Shown one piece after another: positions 1 through 5,108 of a stretch of 10,927 nucleotides of DNA. How positions within the stretch are numbered: position 1 is the first letter of the stretch; every line of letters begins with the position of its first letter. The stretch comes from Desulfobacterales bacterium (GTDB lineage: Bacteria; Desulfobacterota; DSM-4660; Desulfatiglandales; B25-G16): assembly GCA_030672485.1 (NCBI GenBank), contig DAOVGH010000068.1, positions 1-10,927 on the forward strand, written 5' to 3'. A program made the position numbers and the translations under genes. Below the pieces are notes generated by a model, which was not told the origin of the DNA, made no database searches, and worked only from the letters and a program-made list of their open reading frames with translations.

Positions 1-1
1 T

Positions 2-187
2 CAGGAGAGTGGCCACAGGGAGATAAGGGGCTCTGATATAGGCGAAAGGGTGATTGAAAGACTTAAAGAATGGGATGATGTGGCCTACGTCAGGTTCGCA
101 TCTGTTTATCGGCAATTTAAGGACATAAATGAGTTCATGACCGAATTGAAAGAACTGCTTGATGAGCGGCGGAGCGAAGATAAATAG
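2..187 (+). CDS. nrdR: Transcriptional repressor NrdR, C-terminal part (5' end outside window)
   Basis: The first 61 complete codons read as the end of NrdR, the zinc-ribbon/ATP-cone repressor that senses ATP/dATP and represses ribonucleotide reductase genes. The visible part is the distal half of the ATP-cone: a segment reading SDIGERVIERLKEWDDVAYV, followed closely by RFASVYRQFKDINEF, the family's hallmark C-terminal signature. It then ends in a short charged helix and TAG. The N-terminal zinc ribbon and the rest of the ATP-cone lie before the window; full NrdR is about 150 residues. In many proteobacteria nrdR sits directly upstream of ribD, as here, with a 65-nt spacer. Identity is secure; the 5' half cannot be judged. 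Confidence 0.93.
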   Translation, partial: QESGHREIRGSDIGERVIERLKEWDDVAYVRFASVYRQFKDINEFMTELKELLDERRSEDK

Positions 188-194
188 CGTGCTA

Positions 195-230
195 GGGTTT
201 ACGGAGTTTTTAGAGTTTGTAGGGTTCTAA
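195..230 (+). repeat. Short 9-nt tandem repeat in nrdR-ribD spacer
   Basis: Four imperfect head-to-tail 9-mers are visible: GGGTTTACG, GAGTTTTTA, GAGTTTGTA and GGGTTCTAA, with consensus close to GRGTTTNTA. They fill over half of the 65-nt spacer between nrdR and ribD. The rest of the spacer (231-252) is A-rich leader with only a weak AAGAG as a possible Shine-Dalgarno, about 15 nt from the ribD ATG. No terminator, promoter with both boxes, or FMN riboswitch motif was seen. The function of the repeat is unknown. Confidence 0.6.
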
Positions 231-252
231 CACAAGAGATACAATAAACACA

Positions 253-1356
253 ATGAATGTTGATGAACTATTTATGAAAAAGGTGCTCCGGCTGGCAAGA
301 AGAGGTCTGGGCGCGACCTCTCCAAATCCCGTAGCAGGTGCCCTGGTAGTGAAGAACGGCCACATTGTTGGGTCTGGATATCATAAAAGGGCTGGGGCCC
401 CACATGCCGAAATAGAGGCCCTATCCAGGGCTGGTGAAAGGGCAAGGGGATCCACCCTCTATGTTAATCTGGAGCCCTGTAATCATTATGGTAGAACCCC
501 GCCATGTACAAAGGCCATATTAGACAATGGCGTCAGGAGGGTTGTGGTAGGCATGGCCGATCCGAACCCAGATGTTTCCGGTGGCGGATGTGAGTTTCTT
601 CGCTCCAGAGGTGTAGAGGTAAAATGCAGTGCATTGGAAGAGGAGTGTGCCAGATTGAACGAGGTTTATGTAAAGTTCGTAACAAAAGGAAAACCCTTTG
701 TGATTTTGAAGGGGGCCCTTACCCTCGATGGGTGGATGGCTACAAGAAAAGGTAACTCAAAGTGGATCACAAACGAAAGATCAAGGAAATTTGTTCATAC
801 CCTAAGAAAAAGGGCCGATGCTATTATGGTCGGGGTAGAGACTATTATAGCAGATAATCCCCTATTGAGGCCGTATTTGCTAAGAAGATCAAATCGGGAG
901 CCTGTTAGAATCATAGCAGATACCAATCTGAGGATCCCTTTAGATAGCAGTGTGCTTAATGGAGGAACCTCAGCCCTGACCATAATGGCCGCAGGCAGTA
1001 ATGTAAGCAGTACAAAGAGAAAAAGGCTAGAAGGGCTTGGGGCCAGGGTTATCAACTGCCAGATGAGGGATGGGAGGATTGATCTGGCGGACTTACTGGG
1101 TAAGCTGAGGGAAATGTCAATAACTTCTGTTCTAGTGGAGGGCGGAGGGACGCTATTCGGCTCGATCATAAGGGAGGGGCTGGCTGACAAATTCTATATA
1201 TTCCTTGCCCCAAAGATCTTGGGCGGCGATAATGGTGTCCCGTTCACGAGAGGGGCTGGATGTGATATAATAGAAAATTGCCTGACCTTAAGGGTTTCCA
1301 TGGTCAGGAGATTTGATGATGATATTATGATTGAGGCCTATCCTAGAAGAAGTTAG
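253..1356 (+). CDS. ribD: Bifunctional riboflavin biosynthesis protein RibD (pyrimidine deaminase / reductase)
   Basis: RibD deaminates the GTP cyclohydrolase II product (a 2,5-diamino-pyrimidinone phosphate) and then reduces its ribosyl side chain with NADPH, the second and third steps of the GTP branch. The deaminase domain spans residues 1 to about 145 and shows the zinc site PHAE (H51, E53) and LEPCNHYGRTPPC (C76, C85), with TSPNPVAGA before it. The reductase domain, about 146-367, begins at PFVILKGALTLDGWMA and carries SKWIT, DAIMVGVETIIADNPLL and LVEGGGTLFGS. At 367 residues it is full length. The chosen ATG at 253 lacks a strong Shine-Dalgarno; M8 at 274 is an alternative. It leads a four-gene riboflavin block and has no visible defects. 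Cytoplasmic. Confidence 0.97.
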   Translation: MNVDELFMKKVLRLARRGLGATSPNPVAGALVVKNGHIVGSGYHKRAGAPHAEIEALSRAGERARGSTLYVNLEPCNHYGRTPPCTKAILDNGVRRVVVGMADPNPDVSGGGCEFLRSRGVEVKCSALEEECARLNEVYVKFVTKGKPFVILKGALTLDGWMATRKGNSKWITNERSRKFVHTLRKRADAIMVGVETIIADNPLLRPYLLRRSNREPVRIIADTNLRIPLDSSVLNGGTSALTIMAAGSNVSSTKRKRLEGLGARVINCQMRDGRIDLADLLGKLREMSITSVLVEGGGTLFGSIIREGLADKFYIFLAPKILGGDNGVPFTRGAGCDIIENCLTLRVSMVRRFDDDIMIEAYPRRS

Positions 1357-1357
1357 T

Positions 1358-1481
1358 AAGTGCCTAAAATGAACTAAAGTGCCTAAAGTTGGCGGTATCT
1401 CGCCCCCTAACGCATAACGTATAACTTTAGGCACTTTATCAGCCTGAGGCTGATTTAGCGCACTTTAAACTTTAGGCACTT
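1358..1481. repeat. Nested inverted-repeat element between ribD and ribE
   Basis: The spacer is almost entirely repeat. An inner perfect 15-bp inverted repeat (1376-1390 AAAGTGCCTAAAGTT pairs with 1423-1437) encloses a 32-nt loop. An outer 11-bp pair (1358-1368 AAGTGCCTAAA with 1471-1481) encloses that. A separate 8-bp palindrome with one central base lies at 1438-1454 (ATCAGCCT-G-AGGCTGAT). Degenerate copies of the core occur at 1369-1377 and 1455-1466, so each arm looks like a short array of roughly 9-nt units in opposite orientation. Inside the loop are 7-nt tandem copies TAACGCA and TAACGTA (1408-1421). The right arm stops 3 nt before the ribE ATG. No T-tract follows, so a classical terminator is unlikely. 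A dispersed REP-like element is possible but cannot be shown from one copy. Confidence 0.8.
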
Positions 1482-1484
1482 CAA

Positions 1485-2162
1485 ATGTTTACTGGTATAG
1501 TTGAGGGAACTGGGGAGGTAAGAGGCATCCGGCCATTGGGTTCAGAGGCCACATCTATCATAAGAGTCCCTGCCTTGTTTTCTGATTGCCGTCCGGGAGA
1601 TAGCCTTGCGGTTGATGGGGTCTGCTTGACCATAACCAGCGTAAGAGGAGATCTGTTTACTCTGGATATTTCAGCCGAGACCCTTAAGAGAAGCACACTG
1701 GGCAAGATAAGACAGGGAGAGATGGTAAATCTTGAACGGGCACTGAGATTGTCTGACCGATTAGGTGGACATCTTGTTAGCGGTCATGTGGATGGTACTG
1801 GAATAATTCAAAGGATTGAAAAGTCGGAGAGATCATGGACTATTCAAATCCGTATCGATGAGTCCTTAAGCAGGTATTTGATAGAGCGGGGCTCCATTGC
1901 CGTAGATGGAATTAGCCTGACCATCAGCAAATGCACGGGAGACTCCTTGGATGTTACTATTATACCCCAGACAGCAAGTGTAACCACAATCGCAAGGAAA
2001 AGGGTTGGCGACATGGTGAATATCGAGATCGATCTGATTTCCAAATATATAGAGAGGTTTCTTATCCATGATGGAGCAGCCATATCCAAAGAAACGTCCT
2101 TGAGGATTAATAGAGATATGTTGATCAGGTATGGATTTGGAGGGCGTAATGGGGATTTCTGA
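1485..2162 (+). CDS. ribE: Riboflavin synthase, alpha subunit (trimeric type)
   Basis: Catalyses dismutation of two 6,7-dimethyl-8-ribityllumazine molecules to riboflavin plus the pyrimidine precursor, the last step of the pathway (called ribC in E. coli). The protein has the two tandem lumazine-binding domains of the family. The first begins with the hallmark MFTGIVEGTGEV at residue 1 and contains LAVDGVCLTITSV and GGHLVSGHVDGTG. The second contains IAVDGISLTISKC, PQTASVTTI and GDMVNIEIDLISKYIERF. Length is 225 residues against about 200-220 usually. The start is fixed by the MFTGIVE motif. There is no good Shine-Dalgarno: the only purine core, AGG at 1474-1476, lies inside the right arm of the upstream inverted repeat. 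Its end overlaps ribBA by 14 nt, implying translational coupling. Confidence 0.96.
   Translation: MFTGIVEGTGEVRGIRPLGSEATSIIRVPALFSDCRPGDSLAVDGVCLTITSVRGDLFTLDISAETLKRSTLGKIRQGEMVNLERALRLSDRLGGHLVSGHVDGTGIIQRIEKSERSWTIQIRIDESLSRYLIERGSIAVDGISLTISKCTGDSLDVTIIPQTASVTTIARKRVGDMVNIEIDLISKYIERFLIHDGAAISKETSLRINRDMLIRYGFGGRNGDF
2139..2144 (+). promoter_or_regulatory. Ribosome-binding site fixing the ribBA start
   Basis: GGAGGG lies 4 nt before ATG 2149, inside the end of ribE. This favours 2149 over the in-frame ATG at 2131, which has no comparable site and would add six residues. Confidence 0.8.
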
Positions 2163-3354
2163 CGTAGAGGGCGCACTTGAAGATTTAAGACAGGGTAAGA
2201 TAATTATCCTCGTTGATGATGAAGACAGGGAAAACGAGGGCGATTTGACCATGGCCGCTGAGAAGGTCACCCCTGAGGCTATTAACTTTATGGCTAAATA
2301 TGGAAGGGGCCTGGTTTGCTTATCCCTCCATCCAGATATAGTTGAGAGACTAGGTCTCCCACTGATGGTTCAAAACAATCGGTCTCGTTTTCAGACAGCC
2401 TTTACTGTTTCTATAGAGGCAAAGGACGGGGTGACTACCGGTATATCCGCTGCTGATAGGGCACATACTATCCTTACAGCTGTGGCCGATGGTGCCTCTC
2501 CCGATCACCTGGTTCAGCCAGGGCATGTTTTTCCCTTAAGGGCTAGGAGGGGGGGAGTACTTTTCAGGGCCGGGCAGACCGAGGGTTCTGTTGATCTAGC
2601 CAGGCTCGCCGGTCTGAAGCCAGCAGGCGTTATCTGTGAGATAATGAATGAGGATGGCTCCATGGCCAGAAGACCTGACCTTGATGGATTTGCCAAAAAA
2701 CATAGTCTTAGAGTAGTTACCATTGCCGATGCTATTGCCTACCGTATGAGAAATGAGTCGTTTGTCCATAAGGAGGCAGAAACGGTTTTGCCAACCCCAT
2801 GTGGTGAATTCAGGGCAATAGCATTTAGCAATGAGCTCGATAACAGTGAGCATCTGGCCTTGGTGAAGGGTGAGATTGATCCTGAGAAGGATATTCTGGT
2901 CAGGGTCCATTCTGAATGCTTAACGGGGGACGTGTTTGGTTCTTATAGATGTGATTGTGGAGATCAATTGAATAGGGCCCTTAAAATGATCGATCAGGAG
3001 GGAATTGGGGTTGTCATCTATCTAAGGCAGGAAGGTAGGGGAATAGGTTTTGCCAATAAGCTTAAGGCCTATGCATTGCAGGATAAGGGGTTGGATACCG
3101 TGGAGGCAAATAAAAGGCTCGGTTTTAAGCCTGACTTGAGGGATTACGGGGTCGGTGCCCAGATTCTTGTTGCCTTAGGTGTTAGAAGGATGAAGATAAT
3201 GACCAACAATCCCAAGAAGATAGTCGGTCTCGAAGGTTATGGCTTGACGGTTACAGGCAGGATACCTATTGAAATTGCTCCAAGACCCGAAAATGCGCAC
3301 TATCTTATAACCAAATGCGAAAAGCTAGGACATATCATGAAAATCAATACTTAG
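2149..3354 (+). CDS. ribBA: Bifunctional RibBA: 3,4-dihydroxy-2-butanone-4-phosphate synthase / GTP cyclohydrolase II
   Basis: Supplies both precursors of riboflavin: the four-carbon unit from ribulose-5-phosphate and the pyrimidine from GTP. The N-terminal RibB domain (about residues 1-200) shows DDEDRENEGD (acidic metal/substrate loop, residues 23-32), TGISAADRAHTI, PGHVFPLRA and RAGQTEGSVDLARLAGL. The C-terminal RibA domain shows the zinc motif C-x10-C-x-C at C257, C268 and C270, then LRQEGRGIGFANKLKAYALQ and DLRDYGVGAQIL followed by TNNPKK. All expected key residues are present in both halves, so both activities should be intact. Length from ATG 2149 is 401 residues, normal for RibBA. The gene overlaps ribE by 14 nt and is followed by a 183-nt spacer before ribH. 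Confidence 0.96.
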   Translation: MGISDVEGALEDLRQGKIIILVDDEDRENEGDLTMAAEKVTPEAINFMAKYGRGLVCLSLHPDIVERLGLPLMVQNNRSRFQTAFTVSIEAKDGVTTGISAADRAHTILTAVADGASPDHLVQPGHVFPLRARRGGVLFRAGQTEGSVDLARLAGLKPAGVICEIMNEDGSMARRPDLDGFAKKHSLRVVTIADAIAYRMRNESFVHKEAETVLPTPCGEFRAIAFSNELDNSEHLALVKGEIDPEKDILVRVHSECLTGDVFGSYRCDCGDQLNRALKMIDQEGIGVVIYLRQEGRGIGFANKLKAYALQDKGLDTVEANKRLGFKPDLRDYGVGAQILVALGVRRMKIMTNNPKKIVGLEGYGLTVTGRIPIEIAPRPENAHYLITKCEKLGHIMKINT

Positions 3355-3370
3355 GTTTACCCTGTTAGAG

Positions 3371-3438
3371 TGCCCCGCTTGCCCCGTTAAATAGGTTGGC
3401 TAAAGGGACAGGCCCGATTCAAGGCACATTTAACGGGG
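3371..3438. repeat. Inverted repeat with 9-nt direct repeat, ribBA-ribH spacer
   Basis: A perfect 11-bp inverted repeat, CCCCGTTAAAT at 3382-3392 and ATTTAACGGGG at 3428-3438, flanks a 35-nt loop. The left arm is preceded by two 9-nt direct units, TGCCCCGCT (3371-3379) and TGCCCCGTT (3380-3388), and a diverged third unit TACCCTGTT at 3358-3366. The geometry resembles the element before ribE, but the sequence is unrelated. No T-tract follows the stem, so termination is doubtful. The remaining spacer (3439-3526) shows no FMN riboswitch boxes and no convincing promoter. Confidence 0.65.
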
Positions 3439-3526
3439 TGCAAAAGCACAGGGATCGTATCCAGAATATGATTCCTCTGTTTCAGACGGGGTACAGTGTC
3501 TAGCATGAAATCTAACAAGGTTTATG

Positions 3527-3532
3527 AGGAGG
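3527..3532 (+). promoter_or_regulatory. Ribosome-binding site fixing the ribH start
   Basis: AGGAGG lies 5 nt before ATG 3538. It favours this start over the in-frame GTG 3496 and ATG 3505, whose extra residues have no counterpart in the family. Confidence 0.9.
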
Positions 3533-3537
3533 TGCTT

Positions 3538-4017
3538 ATGCCCAGGGTTATTGAGGGAGAGATTTCAGGCAAGGGAATTACCTTTGCAATTGTCGTCAGC
3601 CGTTTTAATGATTTTATAGGCCAGCGATTATTGGATGGGGCCCTAGATGCCCTCAAGAGGCATGGGGCATCCGATGACCGGATAAACATCTTTAAGGTGC
3701 CCGGTGCCTTTGAAATCCCTGCGATGGCAAGGAGATTGTCCTCGGATAGTAAATTTGACTGTGTGATCTGTCTGGGGGCTGTAATCAGGGGTTCTACCCC
3801 GCACTTTGAACATATTAGCACCCAGGCAGTAAGAGGGATAGCCTCTGTTGCACTTGAAAGCCGGATCCCGGTTTCATTCGGAGTGTTAACCTGTGATACA
3901 TTAGAGCAGGCGATAGAAAGGGCTGGGGCAAAGAGCGGAAATAAGGGTTGGGATGCGGCTGTATCAGCTATGGAAATGGTCAATCTGTTTAAGGTCCTCG
4001 AGCAGGATATACCTTAA
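3538..4017 (+). CDS. ribH: 6,7-dimethyl-8-ribityllumazine synthase
   Basis: Condenses the pyrimidine from RibD (after dephosphorylation) with the four-carbon unit from RibBA to give lumazine, the substrate of riboflavin synthase. From ATG 3538 the protein has 159 residues, typical of the family, and starts MPRVIEGEISGKGITFAIVV. Visible motifs are SRFNDFI (residues 21-27, substrate-binding N-terminal loop), VPGAFEIP (54-61), GAVIRGSTPHFEHI (80-93, with the catalytic His at 89) and GVLTCDTLEQAIERAG near the end, followed by GNKG. Lumazine synthases form pentamers or icosahedral 60-mers; which form applies here cannot be told. It is the last riboflavin gene of the block, 41 nt before nusB, the common ribH-nusB order. 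Confidence 0.97.
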   Translation: MPRVIEGEISGKGITFAIVVSRFNDFIGQRLLDGALDALKRHGASDDRINIFKVPGAFEIPAMARRLSSDSKFDCVICLGAVIRGSTPHFEHISTQAVRGIASVALESRIPVSFGVLTCDTLEQAIERAGAKSGNKGWDAAVSAMEMVNLFKVLEQDIP

Positions 4018-4050
4018 CATAGAGGACAAAGACACCTGTCGGGCTCTATG
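4018..4050. repeat. Small inverted repeat in ribH-nusB spacer
   Basis: CATAGAG (4018-4024) and CTCTATG (4044-4050) are perfect 7-bp complements with a 19-nt loop. The loop itself holds GACA-CC-TGTC (4031-4040). The structure occupies most of the 41-nt spacer and ends 8 nt before the nusB ATG, so it could influence nusB initiation. No T-tract follows. It could also be chance. Confidence 0.35.
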
Positions 4051-4058
4051 AGAATAGC

Positions 4059-4487
4059 ATGGGAAAGAGAAGGCGCTCGAGGGAGCTGGCAATAAAGGTT
4101 CTTTTTCATCTGGAGTTTTCAAAGGATGATCCTGCTGAGGCCTTTGATTTAATCTGCAACGACTTTGGGGCCCCTGAAGGGGTTAAGCCCTTCTCTAAGG
4201 AACTTGTTTTGGGGGTTTGTGCCTATCTCAAAGAGCTAGATGGTCTGATTGGCGAGACCTCCGAGAACTGGCGATTGGAAAGGATAGCAAAGGTTGACCG
4301 TTCTATTTTGAGATTGGCTGTATATGAGCTCTTACACAGGGATGATATTCCACCCAAGGTCTCTATTAATGAGGCGGTGGATTTGGGAAAAAAATTCGGC
4401 ACTGAGGAATCAGGCGGGTTTATTAACGGCATATTGGATAAGATTTATGGTGCCTTGATAAGTGATAACAGATCCTTGAATATTTGA
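4059..4487 (+). CDS. nusB: Transcription antitermination factor NusB
   Basis: NusB binds boxA RNA with S10 (NusE) and supports antitermination on rRNA operons. The 142-residue all-helical protein matches the usual 130-150. The basic N-terminus RRRSRELAIKVLFHLEF carries the family's REL/A-K-V-LFxLEF pattern. The second half shows RIAKVDRSILRLAVYELL, then IPPKVSINEAVDLGKKFG and the closing FINGILDKI, all typical. Upstream only GAGA gives a weak Shine-Dalgarno, but the N-terminal motif fixes the start. It follows ribH by 41 nt. Its TGA stop is in the same frame as the next gene, which begins 24 nt later. Confidence 0.95.
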   Translation: MGKRRRSRELAIKVLFHLEFSKDDPAEAFDLICNDFGAPEGVKPFSKELVLGVCAYLKELDGLIGETSENWRLERIAKVDRSILRLAVYELLHRDDIPPKVSINEAVDLGKKFGTEESGGFINGILDKIYGALISDNRSLNI

Positions 4488-4511
4488 CCCCTGCCTTATT
4501 GCAATCCAAGG

Positions 4512-5108
4512 ATGAGATTGGATTTAAGACTGACTCACAGATACTTGGATCAACTATGGTGTCCGGCCGTAGTTGTCTTCCTATTTGAAGGTGATTCCCT
4601 GCTTACAGGATACCTTTCCAGGCTCAATGAAAAGCTAGCCGGCTCTTTAATGCCTCTAATAGACAGGCATTTCCTTACAGGCAAACAAAACGAACTCTTG
4701 CTCATTGCCTCTCAAGAAAGGATCAAGGCCGATAAGTTGTTGTTTGTTGGTTTAGGGCCGCTCAGCAGTTATTCATCCGAGAACCTATCCTATGTTATGA
4801 GGAGAGTATCATCAACCCTTGAGGGACTTAAATTAAGTGAATTTGGGATCATGGTTCCCTGGGGCAAAGAGATTAAAACAGATTACCTGGAATTGATAAA
4901 GTCTATTATAGGTAATCTCATTGATTACTATTTTATGAGCAAAGGTTATGCGGTTGATTTTTCATTAAAGGTTATCCTTTCCATCGAGGAGCAGTATTTT
5001 GCTGACTTGCAATCCTTTGAACAAGACTTAAGGACATATCTCAATCCTATTATTGATTACTCTATACTAACTGATACCAGTAGAGGTTACGTAGATGAAG
5101 AAGTATGA
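4512..5108 (+). CDS. Free-standing M17 leucyl-aminopeptidase N-terminal-domain-like protein
   Basis: The 198-residue protein resembles the N-terminal (macro-like, non-catalytic) domain of M17 aminopeptidases: a hydrophobic strand PAVVVFLFEGD (residues 18-28), a helix LNEKLAGSLMPLI and the strand-turn KADKLLFVGLG (72-82) that corresponds to the family's KxxRVLLVGLG. No catalytic domain follows: the NTDAEGRL signature and metal ligands are absent and the gene stops after a helical, acidic tail. It therefore should not be a peptidase; an accessory, regulatory or nucleotide-binding role is only a guess. ATG 4512 is immediately preceded by AAGG (4508-4511), too close to be ideal; TTG 4518 would have 6-nt spacing and could be the true start. 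The 3' end overlaps leuS by 14 nt, suggesting coupled translation. The domain match is by eye and moderately secure; the function is unknown. Confidence 0.6.
   Translation: MRLDLRLTHRYLDQLWCPAVVVFLFEGDSLLTGYLSRLNEKLAGSLMPLIDRHFLTGKQNELLLIASQERIKADKLLFVGLGPLSSYSSENLSYVMRRVSSTLEGLKLSEFGIMVPWGKEIKTDYLELIKSIIGNLIDYYFMSKGYAVDFSLKVILSIEEQYFADLQSFEQDLRTYLNPIIDYSILTDTSRGYVDEEV

Noticed and set aside
1376..1437. Rho-independent terminator after ribD
   Set aside because: The stem is AT-rich with a 32-nt loop and no T-tract, and ribE follows directly in the same operon.
1358..1481. CRISPR array
   Set aside because: Units are too short, imperfect and partly inverted, with no regular spacers.
1866..2270. 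134-codon minus-strand frame across the ribE-ribBA junction
   Set aside because: Lies opposite two well-identified genes, no family resemblance, no supporting ribosome-binding site noted.
3467..3472. TATGAT as -10 box of an internal promoter for ribH
   Set aside because: No acceptable -35 box is found 16-18 nt upstream.
3496..3537. Upstream GTG/ATG starts for ribH
   Set aside because: AGGAGG 5 nt before ATG 3538 and the family N-terminus both point to 3538.
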